Positions 39,082 through 47,742 of a DNA stretch of 64,000 nucleotides are shown here, piece by piece; the first letter of the stretch is position 1, and every line of letters starts with the position of its first letter. The translations under genes and the position numbers were made by a program. The DNA is from a virus. The notes under the pieces are model-generated. The model saw nothing but the letters and a program-made list of their open reading frames with translations. It searched no databases and was not told where the DNA came from. Location of the stretch: the IMG/VR virus record IMGVR_UViG_3300032093_000002, positions 186,001 to 250,000 of that record; one strand, written 5' to 3'.

Positions 39082-39448
39082 TTTTATCTATTTTAGGTTT
39101 TCCGTGTGGTTTTGGTTTTCCATTCTCATCTAAATTAACAAAAACAATTTTGTCAATTTTGATTACAGATTGTTTTGTCATTTTGTTTCTAACATCACAC
39201 GCAATTGTAATTGAGGTATTTCCAACATTAATCAGTTCCATACCAAATTCCACTATATCACCTACCACTGCGGTTGAAACAAAATTTATTTCACTCATCG
39301 CTTTGGTTACAATGTTTCTTTCTCCTAATTGACAGACAGCAAATATTGCAGCCTCTTCGTCAATCCACTTTAAAACTTGTCCTCCAAATAATGTTCCCCT
39401 AGCATTCAAATCACTCGGTTTAATTAACTTTCTTGTTCTATATTTCAT
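39068..39448 (-). CDS. Hotdog-fold acyl-CoA thioesterase-like protein, 126 aa
   Basis: [20 protein letters not shown] matches the hotdog thioesterase signature (N/T-x-F-G-G-x-x-M-x-W-x-D), and the rest follows YciA/BfiT-like length. It would hydrolyse acyl-CoA thioesters. Located between UmuC-like and a flavodoxin-like reductase gene with overlaps on both sides; metabolic role in phage is unclear. Transfer from a bacterium is probable. Confidence 0.85.
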   Translation of the reverse strand: MKYRTRKLIKPSDLNARGTLFGGQVLKWIDEEAAIFAVCQLGERNIVTKAMSEINFVSTAVVGDIVEFGMELINVGNTSITIACDVRNKMTKQSVIKIDKIVFVNLDENGKPKPHGKPKIDKNAVQ

Positions 39449-40014
39449 TTTTTTAAATCTCCTCTTACATCTGATTTTACTTTATCGAGATAGACCAATC
39501 TCTCATTTTGACTCACGAATGGAACACTCCAAAACTGACGTGTCTTTGTTCTGAACCAACCAAAAACAAATGAATAAACCCCCATTACTAATCTTAGTTT
39601 AACTGAGTTTAGATATAAAGTAAGGACGGGTAATGATGGTGCACCATGAGTCAAATAAGTTCGAACCTTTTTATCCTTCAACAAAGGTTTTGGATATCCG
39701 TATTTTTTTGTGACTGGTATGAACTTGTATGCAAACCCTGGTGTGAATATTTGGTCAAAGAACGCCTCTAACATTGGTGTTGTCCTAAACCACCAAACAG
39801 GAGATATGAAATATATTCTATCTGTCCATGTAATTAAGTCTTTATATTCCCTAACTTTATCTTTACCAAAATCAAATGTCTTGTTTTCCGCATAGAGGTC
39901 TACAATATAGAAATCTTCTTTATTAGATTCTAAGGTATCTGCAATTGTTTTTTGTATTCCGTTGTAACAAAAACTCTGTTTGTCAGGATGTGCAATGATA
40001 ATTAAATTCTTCAT
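39445..40014 (-). CDS. Flavodoxin-fold NAD(P)H oxidoreductase (KefF/MdaB-like), 189 aa
   Basis: NLIIIAHPDKQSFCYNGIQK is the flavodoxin-like FMN/FAD phosphate-binding N-terminus of the NAD(P)H:quinone reductase family. YFISPVWWFRTTPMLEAFFD and KVRTYLTHGAPSLP are the conserved second and third blocks. Function would be two-electron quinone reduction or similar. It is 1-2 nt from the UmuD-like gene and overlaps the hotdog gene. Confidence 0.88.
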   Translation of the reverse strand: MKNLIIIAHPDKQSFCYNGIQKTIADTLESNKEDFYIVDLYAENKTFDFGKDKVREYKDLITWTDRIYFISPVWWFRTTPMLEAFFDQIFTPGFAYKFIPVTKKYGYPKPLLKDKKVRTYLTHGAPSLPVLTLYLNSVKLRLVMGVYSFVFGWFRTKTRQFWSVPFVSQNERLVYLDKVKSDVRGDLKK

Positions 40015-40015
40015 C

Positions 40016-40333
40016 TTATAACTTGTTTAAAATCCAAGAGACTCTCCCCCAAACATTCTCTTGTCCTTCGTATTTTCTAATTTTAAAATGGTCTTTCTCT
40101 GTGAGGACAACTAACTCACCTTCTGTAGGGTCAATAGAACGGTCTATGACGAGGATATTTCCTGTCTTGACTCCAAGTGTGTTTGGACCCATATAACGGA
40201 AATAAAAGGTCGTATACGTGTTCTGAATGATTAAATCATTGAGGTCTAAACGTTTGTCTACATAAGATTCGGCGGGAGATGCAAATCCTGTTGTTCTTGA
40301 CTTAATATTTAACTCTTTCGCAGTTGTATTCAC
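40016..40333 (-). CDS. UmuD-like protein lacking catalytic residues, 105 aa
   Basis: Retains the UmuD start TGFASPAESYVDKRLDLNDL and later GNILVIDRSIDPTEGELVVL. Where UmuD has G-D-S-M with the nucleophile Ser there is G-P-N-T, and where it has the Lys of F-T-V-K there is F-K-I-R. Both catalytic residues are therefore replaced, and the cleavage-site Cys-Gly is Thr-Gly. Length is short of the ~139 aa of E. coli UmuD. It probably pairs with the UmuC-like polymerase without self-cleavage. Confidence 0.8.
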   Translation of the reverse strand: MNTTAKELNIKSRTTGFASPAESYVDKRLDLNDLIIQNTYTTFYFRYMGPNTLGVKTGNILVIDRSIDPTEGELVVLTEKDHFKIRKYEGQENVWGRVSWILNKL

Positions 40334-40379
40334 GATACAAAAATAGTAAAATATTTTGTATCTTCAAATATATTGTCTA

Positions 40380-40997
40380 TTAAAATATCTCTCCTATGAG
40401 AACTTGTGGTTTGATTCCCATCGCAGCTGCAGTGCAAAGTCTTGTGTTACCAGCAACTAAATGGAATCTGTCACCAAATTTGAGTATTAGTGGTCTTTTG
40501 TAGTCACCACTTTGAAGGGCTTTTTTCAACTCTCGTGGGTCTTGTTTGTTATACTTTTTTGCAAGAGCCATTACTTTTTTCATCTCACCTTTTTTGATTT
40601 GATTACATTCCGTATTTTCAAGATTGTTCCAAACCTCGTCGGGTATTTTAACTTCGATGGCGTTGTCTAATGCACGATAAACATCTTCGACAGATATATC
40701 GATATTTTCGTCTCTATTCAAATCTTGAACTACTCTTTCTATTTCGTCCATTTCTGACTTCAAGTATCTTTTCCTTCTCTCCATAAAATAGTTGACCTCA
40801 TTTCTTAGGTCATCAAAATCTGAAATGCCAGCATCATAGACGTAATCTTCTAAGTCTTTGAATTTGTTAAATTTCAAATGTTTGAGGAGCTCAGGATGTT
40901 TTTTCACGTCATCAAGAAATTCCTGAACACCTGAAGAATCAGGTGATAACTCATTTATGAGTCTTTTAATTCTTAATATTTGTTCACGTAAAATCAC
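40380..40997 (-). CDS. Leader-F tagged ParB/Srx-like protein, 205 aa
   Basis: MILREQILRIKRLINELSPD is a leader-F start with I-N-E. C-terminal PLILKFGDRFHLVAGNTRLC then TAAAMG shows the ParB-like strand, G-N-T-R and helix. Third ParB-like gene in the window after 18694 and 19274. It overlaps the HExxH gene at 40994 by 4 nt. Confidence 0.7.
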   Translation of the reverse strand: MILREQILRIKRLINELSPDSSGVQEFLDDVKKHPELLKHLKFNKFKDLEDYVYDAGISDFDDLRNEVNYFMERRKRYLKSEMDEIERVVQDLNRDENIDISVEDVYRALDNAIEVKIPDEVWNNLENTECNQIKKGEMKKVMALAKKYNKQDPRELKKALQSGDYKRPLILKFGDRFHLVAGNTRLCTAAAMGIKPQVLIGEIF

Positions 40998-41395
40998 TCT
41001 CCGAATATTTTTTTTATATGTTGAGGAAATTGTTTTTGAAACTTTTTCAAAAAGACGGATGATAGAACACTCGCCATATTTTCTTCAGGACCTCCAATAT
41101 CTTGTATAGGTTCATCCTCAGGAACACCCATTGACTGATGTTGATATTCGTGAACCCATTCATGGGCTAACGTCCTTAAAATATCAATTAAAAGTCTACC
41201 TTTACAAAGAACAAAAATCTCACTTTCGGGCATTCTAACACCTGTTGTCATATTTTCATTTCTCTCATTTTCAAAATGAATATGAACGTCTTTTTTTAAT
41301 TTCAATTCATCTTGTAATAACTGACAAAAATCCTTAATTACATCAATTGAATCCGATAAATTTGATTTTGATATGTTTTTGAGACAAACTTTCAT
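40994..41395 (-). CDS. Zincin-like small metalloprotein, 133 aa
   Basis: Residues 78-82 are HEWVH in ILRTLAHEWVHEYQHQSMG, an HExxH helix. A Glu in the following GGPEENMAS may be the third ligand. TATTTAT box 4 nt upstream. Start MKVCLKNISKSNLSDSIDVI is not clearly a leader. Coupled with the ParB-like gene. Confidence 0.72.
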   Translation of the reverse strand: MKVCLKNISKSNLSDSIDVIKDFCQLLQDELKLKKDVHIHFENERNENMTTGVRMPESEIFVLCKGRLLIDILRTLAHEWVHEYQHQSMGVPEDEPIQDIGGPEENMASVLSSVFLKKFQKQFPQHIKKIFGE

Positions 41396-41399
41396 GTAA

Positions 41400-41406
41400 A
41401 TAAATA
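41400..41406 (-). promoter_or_regulatory. TATTTAT box of 40994-41395
   Basis: 4 nt before the ATG. Confidence 0.6.
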
Positions 41407-41617
41407 TCCATGAAAGGGAAAGGTCAGGGAGAAAGTTCAAAAATCAAAAAGTTATATGAATTTTGATTGGATGAGGGTTGGTCTGTTTTTGAATACTTGA
41501 GATTTGAATCTTGATTAAACAAAATCTTCATCGGATATCACATACTATAATTGTTGCTGGTTGACATGAAGCCAACTATCTCTCTGATTTTATCACAATC
41601 CCACCCGACCTTATAAC

Positions 41618-42046
41618 TTATATCTGAGTTGTTGCGTTGTGAGCATCTAACTCATCCTGTAACATTTCGATTTGGTCCTCGATATTTTTTATCATATTAT
41701 CCCTTGAGATAATATTGATGACACTTGTCTTATATTCAGTCTCATCGCTGTATCGGTTTTTACTTTTACCCTCTTCACAACTTAGAGCGGCTAGTTTTTG
41801 AGCCTGAGACTTGAGTTCGGACATCAAAAAAATCTTACCATATATTGGTTGGTTGGCAAGGTGTATTTTTTCTTTTAGACTTACCAACTCTGAAGACAAT
41901 TTGAAATATTCCATAAGCGCATCGTTAACATCATACGGTCTGTTCTGACCATCGGTAACAGTATTGTATGTATACACTTTTTGAAACGCGTCTCCGATTT
42001 TTTTTACAAGTTTGTTCTTGTATTTCAATGCTTGTTTAATATTCAT
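41618..42046 (-). CDS. Coiled-coil-like hypothetical protein, 142 aa
   Basis: Helical, charged sequence (KQALKYKNKLVKKIGDAFQK, later MIKNIEDQIEMLQDELDAHN) suggests an elongated coiled coil. No leader and no box. Lies between the ParB-like/zincin unit and the glycan genes. Confidence 0.65.
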   Translation of the reverse strand: MNIKQALKYKNKLVKKIGDAFQKVYTYNTVTDGQNRPYDVNDALMEYFKLSSELVSLKEKIHLANQPIYGKIFLMSELKSQAQKLAALSCEEGKSKNRYSDETEYKTSVINIISRDNMIKNIEDQIEMLQDELDAHNATTQI

Positions 42047-42087
42047 AAATTTGTATTTAGTTCAGAAGTATAGTGTATAAAGACATC

Positions 42088-43194
42088 TTAGTCAAGTTGC
42101 TTAACCAAATTTAACGCTTGTGCAATTATTTGGTGCATGTCGTAATAAACGTATGTTGCTAATCTACCACCAAAATAATAATTTGGTAAATCATTCGTCA
42201 ATTCTTTATACTTTTCGTAAATTAGGGTATTTCTATCGTCTCTTATTGGATAGTAAGGTTCATTCTCACCATTATAATCTGCAGGGAATTCATAACTAAT
42301 AATTGTTCCTTTTTGATTTTGTGGGTCAAACCACTTATGTTCTAATATTCTTGTGTATGGTGTTTCTCGGTCAGTATAGTTAACCACGGGAACCCCTTGA
42401 AAATTATCTTTTTCCAAACGTTTTGTTTCCCATTCCAAACTTCTATATTCTAAATTTCCATAAAGGTAGTCAAAAAATCTATCTATGGGACCTGTGTAGA
42501 TTACCTTTTGAGCTAGCGAATCATGATATAACTTCGATTCGAAGTAGTCTACCCCTAATTCAACATCACATTTCTGTAACATCTTTTCAAATATTTGAGT
42601 ATAACCTCCAATTGGCATCCCTGTATATTTGTCATTGAAGTAATTACTATCCCAAGTAAACCTTAAAGGTAATCTTTTGATAATTGACGGGGGTAGTTCC
42701 TGACAGTTTTTGTTCCATTGTTTTTCAGTATATCCCTTGATGAGTTTCTGATAAATTTCATCACCCACCATTGACATTGCCTGTTCTTCGAGATTGGTTA
42801 TCTTTCCCTTATATTTAATCTCCTCAATAATTTGTTTCGCTCTTTCAGGTTCGTTGACTTTCCAAAGTTGATTGAATGTCCACATGTTGAATGGTAATGT
42901 AAACATTTCGCCCTTGTAGTTCGCAATTACATTATGTGTGTATTGTCTAAACTCGGCAAATTGATTCACGTAATCCCAAATATGTTTGTCGTTGGTATGG
43001 AAAATATGTGCACCATATTTGTGAACGTGAATACCGTCCACGTTTTCAGTATAACAGTTTCCACCTATTACAGGTCTTTTATCAATTACCAAACATTTTT
43101 TTCCTTTCTTAGTTAGTTCGTAAGCACAAACGGAACCGAATGGTCCCGCCCCTACTATCAAATAATCATATTTTGGAAAATTCAATAAAATCAT
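42088..43194 (-). CDS. glf: UDP-galactopyranose mutase, 368 aa
   Basis: Dinucleotide-binding YDYLIVGAGPFGSVCAYELT, then RPVIGGNCYTENVDG, HKYGAHIFHTNDKHIW and PFNMWTFNQLW match Glf, an FAD enzyme that turns UDP-Galp into UDP-Galf. GGYTQIFEKML and the C-terminal GRLATYVYYDM agree. Full length. Overlaps the next gene by 4 nt; with the two glycosyltransferases it implies galactofuranose-containing glycan on the virion or host surface. Confidence 0.95.
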   Translation of the reverse strand: MILLNFPKYDYLIVGAGPFGSVCAYELTKKGKKCLVIDKRPVIGGNCYTENVDGIHVHKYGAHIFHTNDKHIWDYVNQFAEFRQYTHNVIANYKGEMFTLPFNMWTFNQLWKVNEPERAKQIIEEIKYKGKITNLEEQAMSMVGDEIYQKLIKGYTEKQWNKNCQELPPSIIKRLPLRFTWDSNYFNDKYTGMPIGGYTQIFEKMLQKCDVELGVDYFESKLYHDSLAQKVIYTGPIDRFFDYLYGNLEYRSLEWETKRLEKDNFQGVPVVNYTDRETPYTRILEHKWFDPQNQKGTIISYEFPADYNGENEPYYPIRDDRNTLIYEKYKELTNDLPNYYFGGRLATYVYYDMHQIIAQALNLVKQLD

Positions 43195-44345
43195 TTGAAA
43201 TCAAAATTGAAACTTTCAGAATCAATAACATGTTCCTCAGTTTTTCTTGTCAATCTCTCTTTGTATTCAACAAGAAAATTCCCTGTGTTGGTATAAGCCC
43301 TACTTTCAATTAAAAAGGATTTGACAGGGAAAGGGTTTTTTCTTTCAGGTTCCATCATCTTGTCGATTACCTGAATTGCTTCTTGAGTTTTACCTAATGA
43401 ATCATAATGGAATGCAAGATAAAGTAAGTTTTCATTTCTATCTTTACTAAACTCGCTCGCTAACTTGAAAACCTCCTCGGCTTTCGCATGTTCACCCAAG
43501 AAATCATAAGACCATCCCATAACAATCAAACCAAAGTAAGCCATCTCATCTTCATATTTTGGTTTTTTCTCAACACCCCAAACATGTGTCAATTCCATGA
43601 ATCTTTCATAATACCACAAAGACCTTCTAGCATATTCTTCTGAGTGTTTTCTTCCGAAAGGTAATTCGCTCGAGTTCCCATAACAATCAGCATAACTCTT
43701 AGCAATATACCAAAGGTGATAGTAATCTTCATGAACCTTGTTTCCTACAACTTTATCAATTTCCAGTTCGAGTGCATCTCTTAAAAACTTTCTTGGTGCC
43801 GCCCAAGTATCACCATCTTGTGAAACGATGTGTCTGAGCCCATAGGGCATGTTAATTCTTTGAAAATCTTCACCAATTTCAGGAAGATGAATTGTTTCGT
43901 GTCTTTTGTCGTGTGCAAAAAACCAAGGTAATTTAGCATTCCAAAACCAAGTTCTGAAATAATTTGTATCGCCGGCTTGTGCTGCAATATTGTAACTTTG
44001 TATTTGTGTGTTTTCTAAAATTGACCAATCGAAATCTGAATCAACATGAAGGGTCTCATCCGCATCCATCCTCAAAACCCAGTCACAACCATGTTCTGAT
44101 GAAAGACATTTTTGTAGGGTATGGTCTCTATTCCAACCAGGAAAATTCCAATCGATTTTATAAGTGAAACCTGGAATGTTTTTGGTTTGAAAAAAAACAT
44201 TAATTTTGGACTCTGTGTCATCGTTTCCATTACATTGGATTACATAGTAATCAATATAAGGTGCCACTGATTCTAACATTCTCATGATGGTTTTGGATTC
44301 ATTTCCAACCATCGAGTTCAATACAATTTTTGCTTTCTTATTCAT
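43191..44345 (-). CDS. Family-2 glycosyltransferase with TPR-like tail, 384 aa
   Basis: KIVLNSMVGNESKTIMRMLE is the GT-A nucleotide-binding start and WVLRMDADETLHVDSDF holds the DxD metal motif. C-terminal EKKPKYEDEMAYFGLIVMGW and LAFHYDSLGKTQEAIQVI are TPR-like. It would transfer a sugar, perhaps Galf, onto a protein or glycan. Overlaps both neighbours by ~4-8 nt. Confidence 0.85.
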   Translation of the reverse strand: MNKKAKIVLNSMVGNESKTIMRMLESVAPYIDYYVIQCNGNDDTESKINVFFQTKNIPGFTYKIDWNFPGWNRDHTLQKCLSSEHGCDWVLRMDADETLHVDSDFDWSILENTQIQSYNIAAQAGDTNYFRTWFWNAKLPWFFAHDKRHETIHLPEIGEDFQRINMPYGLRHIVSQDGDTWAAPRKFLRDALELEIDKVVGNKVHEDYYHLWYIAKSYADCYGNSSELPFGRKHSEEYARRSLWYYERFMELTHVWGVEKKPKYEDEMAYFGLIVMGWSYDFLGEHAKAEEVFKLASEFSKDRNENLLYLAFHYDSLGKTQEAIQVIDKMMEPERKNPFPVKSFLIESRAYTNTGNFLVEYKERLTRKTEEHVIDSESFNFDFK

Positions 44346-45585
44346 AAGTGTAGTTCATTACTCCTTCTTCGTCGAAGTATTTTTTTATTGGAACGTGGTT
44401 TTGAAATTTGTGGGAGTGTCCTCTCTCTTCATTCCAATACCAATCATCGAAACCAAGCTCTTTGATTCTATCATGAATCCTTTTGTCGTAGTGGTCTCTG
44501 ATTAATCTCGCCCTTCTGTTTATATCATAAGCATTGTTATCAACAGTGCTATTACGATTGTTGTATTGTAAGTATAACATTCTTTTCACGTGAATAAACC
44601 TTGTATGTAAGAATGTTCTGACAATCATTTCAAAGTCATCGGCTACCGGGGTTAGTTTGTTGTGACCACCGAGTTCATGATAGAGCTTTCTTTCCCACAT
44701 TCTTATGTGGTCGGGCATTGAGATGTTGAAACGGATTGTCAATGGATTGATATCTGGATACCAATGTGCCAGATACTTTTGTCCATCAGCATAAACCCAC
44801 GAGTGTCCTGCATAACCGAAGTCAAAAAAGTTATCAGGTCTAGCATACCAATTACCTGACCAATCATGGTCATAAGACTTCATTTCACCATCATCGTATA
44901 ACTCACATACATCAGTATACAAGAAACCAGCATCAGGGTATTTTTCGATTGCGTCATTACAAACCTCCAAACAATCACTTATGAGTGCATCATCGTGGTC
45001 CAATTCACAAAGCCAATCTCCATCACACAACATAGCCGCCCTGTTTTTAGCTAACCCTACATTACCCCCTGAAGTGGGATATATTTTGTGTATCTTTACT
45101 CTGTAATCAATGTTCGAAAATTCCTTCAACAAGTTCCAAGTCTCGTCATCTGGCGAATCATCAACAACAACCCATTCCCAATTTGTGAATGTTTGATTCT
45201 TCAAACTTTCATAAGTTCTCCTTATTCTCTCTCCTGTTTTATATGTTGGTGTAAAAATTGAGAATCTCGGTCTTTGATAGTCAGTATTTTTGAATACCGT
45301 TTGACAAACAACTATGTTTGCTAAAACGTTATCCTGAGGTAAGAATTCGTAATGAACATGTTTTTGTTTTAAGAAATAATGAGGAACTTCGATTTCATCT
45401 ATAAAGGACAGGATAACATCAGGTTGATATTTCGTATAATCCCCCGCCACATCATTGGTATAGGGTAATGCATAAATGGTGACTTCATCATAAAGTCTTT
45501 CCTCGAAGTAAATATCAGATTCTAAAATGAATTTCCCTGTGGAAACCCAACCGTAAACTATCGCACTAGGTTTTTTTGTCTTCAT
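44338..45585 (-). CDS. Family-2 glycosyltransferase, 415 aa
   Basis: After ~95 N-terminal residues, FSIFTPTYKTGERIRRTYES and VVVDDSPDDETWNLL then LCELDHDDALISDCLEVC are a GT2 domain with DHDD in place of DxD. The N-terminal region (IVYGWVSTGKFILESDIYFE) is a separate domain. Together with 43191 and Glf it forms a glycan unit. Overlaps the next gene by 20 nt. Confidence 0.85.
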   Translation of the reverse strand: MKTKKPSAIVYGWVSTGKFILESDIYFEERLYDEVTIYALPYTNDVAGDYTKYQPDVILSFIDEIEVPHYFLKQKHVHYEFLPQDNVLANIVVCQTVFKNTDYQRPRFSIFTPTYKTGERIRRTYESLKNQTFTNWEWVVVDDSPDDETWNLLKEFSNIDYRVKIHKIYPTSGGNVGLAKNRAAMLCDGDWLCELDHDDALISDCLEVCNDAIEKYPDAGFLYTDVCELYDDGEMKSYDHDWSGNWYARPDNFFDFGYAGHSWVYADGQKYLAHWYPDINPLTIRFNISMPDHIRMWERKLYHELGGHNKLTPVADDFEMIVRTFLHTRFIHVKRMLYLQYNNRNSTVDNNAYDINRRARLIRDHYDKRIHDRIKELGFDDWYWNEERGHSHKFQNHVPIKKYFDEEGVMNYTYE

Positions 45586-45886
45586 CTAAGTGGTGAATTG
45601 TTTCTTTGGATGGTCTATTCTTTTTATCTGAAGCTTTTTTCATCATTTTTTCAAACTGTCTTGCTTGGTCTTTGACCATTTCAGAATCAATTTTGTAAAT
45701 TCGACCATCCGTTCCATCTAAATTTAATCTTACACCTTCGGTTGTAAAGATGGAAATTGATTCATATCTACATAAATTATCGAAGTCCCATACCGTTGTG
45801 GAATGAAGTCCTTGAACCTCTCCTTTGTTGATTCCACCATATTTTGTGAAGTGAATGAATTTATCACCTTTTTTAAACATCTCCAT
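45566..45886 (-). CDS. Hypothetical protein, 106 aa
   Basis: FKKGDKFIHFTKYGGINKGE suggests an SH3-like barrel; the C-terminal half is Lys/Asp rich (FEKMMKKASDKKNRPSKETI). Start could be 45886 or 45880. Overlaps both neighbours. Unknown role in the glycan unit. Confidence 0.65.
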   Translation of the reverse strand: MEMFKKGDKFIHFTKYGGINKGEVQGLHSTTVWDFDNLCRYESISIFTTEGVRLNLDGTDGRIYKIDSEMVKDQARQFEKMMKKASDKKNRPSKETIHHLDEDKKT

Positions 45887-46205
45887 CTGAATCCCAATCT
45901 GTTAATACGAATTCTAATCTAACTGCCTCGATATGTCCATACCTATTTACCCAAGCATTTCCCTTGAGTCCACCACTCGAAGAAAAGTAAGTTGCTTTCG
46001 AACATTTCCCTTTTTTTGCCAATTCCATAGCATCTCTCAGCCTACCGACAGCAGATGATTTCAACATTTCGATTGTGGGTGTATTTGAATCAAAAGCCCA
46101 AGTCCATCGAAGAGTCTTCATAGCGATTTCACATTTACGGAAATCGAAATTGTCGAGAATCTCGGCAATCATTTTGTTTTCTTGCTCAATGATTTTGTTA
46201 CTCAT
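45873..46205 (-). CDS. Hypothetical protein, 110 aa
   Basis: NKIIEQENKMIAEILDNFDF is helical; later VGRLRDAMELAKKGKCSKAT then YFSSSGGLKGNAWVNRYGHI. C-terminus LEFVLTDWDSDGDV. Overlaps 45566 by 14 nt. No domain recognised. Confidence 0.65.
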   Translation of the reverse strand: MSNKIIEQENKMIAEILDNFDFRKCEIAMKTLRWTWAFDSNTPTIEMLKSSAVGRLRDAMELAKKGKCSKATYFSSSGGLKGNAWVNRYGHIEAVRLEFVLTDWDSDGDV

Positions 46206-46242
46206 GAGAAGAATAATAAAAAATAAAATTTATAAAGGAAAA

Positions 46243-46914
46243 TTACGGTTTTATGTATACCTTGGTGCCTGAAGGAATTGAGTTCAACATCCATTGAATT
46301 GCATTGTTTGAAACTCTAATACAACCGTTGGAACGAGGAGTTCCTAAGTTTTTCTCTTTGTTTGTTCCGTGGAAATATATGTTCCTTGAAAATGCGTTTT
46401 TGTTACATGGCTCTAACCCATCGAGTTCCAAAATACCTGTGAGAACCTCAGCCACGTGTCTTTGTCCCTTCTCATCCACTCTCATCGAGTCTTTGTCAGG
46501 ACCCAAAATTTTACCTGTTGGAGTTTTAGCCACAATCACCTCATATGGTTTTGCCTCAACTTTTCCTTTTACTTGTAACAAACCTGTTGGTGTTTCCTTA
46601 TTATCAGGACGATTGTTAAAACCATTCGCACCAGTTGATACAATAACAGTTTTGATTGCGGTTTTACCGTCTTGTGTGTAATACATTCTTTGTTCAGGTC
46701 CCCAAACTATCAGAAGTTTTTCTCCCTGTTTTATCATTCCCTTTTCAACCAATTCAGAATAAAGTTCTTTCCAATCTTCAGCTTCAATTATTTCAGGACT
46801 ACAATCGGTAACCTTTGGTTTCTCTTCTTCATCATCAAACCAAGTGCTCGGTTTATACCAAGCCTTTTGTTCTTGTAACTTCGCCAACTGTGATTTGGTT
46901 ATGATATACTTCAT
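46243..46914 (-). CDS. Leader-A tagged L,D-transpeptidase, 223 aa
   Basis: MKYIITKSQLAKLQE followed by QK is leader A with L-Q-E cut; TATTTAT box 4 nt upstream. The YkuD domain spans about residues 95-223 and ends YFHGTNKEKNLGTPRSNGCI: His182, Cys198 in the S-N-G-C-I-R motif. Such enzymes crosslink or remodel peptidoglycan in the periplasm. It is the clearest of two tagged L,D-transpeptidases in the window. Confidence 0.9.
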   Translation of the reverse strand: MKYIITKSQLAKLQEQKAWYKPSTWFDDEEEKPKVTDCSPEIIEAEDWKELYSELVEKGMIKQGEKLLIVWGPEQRMYYTQDGKTAIKTVIVSTGANGFNNRPDNKETPTGLLQVKGKVEAKPYEVIVAKTPTGKILGPDKDSMRVDEKGQRHVAEVLTGILELDGLEPCNKNAFSRNIYFHGTNKEKNLGTPRSNGCIRVSNNAIQWMLNSIPSGTKVYIKP

Positions 46915-46918
46915 AAAA

Positions 46919-46925
46919 ATAAATA
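46919..46925 (-). promoter_or_regulatory. TATTTAT box of 46243-46914
   Basis: 4 nt before the leader-A ATG. Confidence 0.62.
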
Positions 46926-46939
46926 CCTTTATTAACAAA

Positions 46940-46964
46940 AAAACCCCTCACTAAGGAGGGGTTT
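46940..46964 (-). terminator. Intrinsic terminator after 46982-47320
   Basis: AACCCCTC..GAGGGGTT stem. Confidence 0.72.
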
Positions 46965-46981
46965 GAATTTTACGTTTCGTT

Positions 46982-47320
46982 TTAGAAAAGTCTAAGGAGA
47001 TAACTTATAACTGCAGCTAAGCCAACAAGAGCTGGCATTTCTGTTTTGTTTCCACCCATCAAAGATAAGTGTAAAACAACAGCCGCACTCATGAAACAAC
47101 AAATAATAAAAGCACCGATAACAGATGTCATTGGAACTGAAAGGAGGATTGCTCCAATAAGTTCACCTACGCCTGTAATAACTCTATACTTTTCGAGTTT
47201 CATGTAAGCAAAATTTCCAACCATTTCTTGGGTTCCAACGATTTTTTCAATTGCTCCTTTACCTAAAAAAAGAGAGGTGACAACTGAAAGAACCCACCCG
47301 ATAATTGCGATAATACTCAT
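46982..47320 (-). CDS. DoxX-like membrane protein, 112 aa
   Basis: Four hydrophobic segments with GKGAIEKIVGTQEMVGNFAY and ITGVGELIGAILLSVP, the DoxX-like arrangement. Likely inner-membrane, perhaps redox-related in the bacterial family. Untagged, so it would be made after infection. Separate terminator follows the neighbouring gene. Confidence 0.75.
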   Translation of the reverse strand: MSIIAIIGWVLSVVTSLFLGKGAIEKIVGTQEMVGNFAYMKLEKYRVITGVGELIGAILLSVPMTSVIGAFIICCFMSAAVVLHLSLMGGNKTEMPALVGLAAVISYLLRLF

Positions 47321-47380
47321 AATGATTAATTTATTATGGGATTATAACCTGAAACCCTGAACAAGTAAAGTATTCCGATA

Positions 47381-47596
47381 TTATGAATTCATTTGTGAAA
47401 GGAACTCATGGATTATTTCTTGACACTCATCTTCATTACCAGCTTCATCGTCCCACATAATTTCAGATGAGTCCGCAGTCCAATCATCCCACTCATCCCA
47501 AGTGGCAACGATTGTGAATTTTCTTTCATCATCAGTTTCTCCATTAAACCAAACAGTTTTGGAAGTTGTTTTCGGTGAGTCAAAATCTATTTTCAT
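47381..47596 (-). CDS. Acidic small protein, 71 aa
   Basis: KIDFDSPKTTSKTVWFNGET then acidic tail SEIMWDDEAGNEDECQEIIH. Trp and Asp rich (WDEWDDW), a composition seen in DNA-mimic antirestriction proteins; that link is only compositional. No TATTTAT box; AT-rich upstream. Confidence 0.6.
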   Translation of the reverse strand: MKIDFDSPKTTSKTVWFNGETDDERKFTIVATWDEWDDWTADSSEIMWDDEAGNEDECQEIIHEFLSQMNS

Positions 47597-47637
47597 ATTA
47601 TTTATATTTTCACAAATATAGGAAAATTTTGTGACAA

Positions 47638-47662
47638 AAAAAACCCCTCTAATGAGGGGCTC
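47638..47662 (-). terminator. Intrinsic terminator after 47665-48063
   Basis: CCCCTCTAATGAGGGG stem and T-run. Confidence 0.7.
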
Positions 47663-47664
47663 TT

Positions 47665-47736
47665 TTACTTTTTACACCATCCGAAACATACTTTACCAAA
47701 AGTTATTTTCGTGATGAAATTACAGATTTGTTTCAT
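47665..47736 (-). CDS. Mini-protein with Cys, 23 aa, tentative
   Basis: KQICNFITKITFGKVCFGWC then KK: basic, three Cys. It begins 6 nt after the next gene ends and is followed by a strong hairpin. Too short for certainty. Confidence 0.4.
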   Translation of the reverse strand: MKQICNFITKITFGKVCFGWCKK

Positions 47737-47742
47737 GATTTA

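Noticed and set aside
41411-41467. 18-codon plus ORF starting MKGKGQGESSKIKK
   Set aside because: Very short with no coupling or box; probably chance.
46304-46681. Plus-strand ORF of 125 aa
   Set aside because: Antisense of the L,D-transpeptidase domain.
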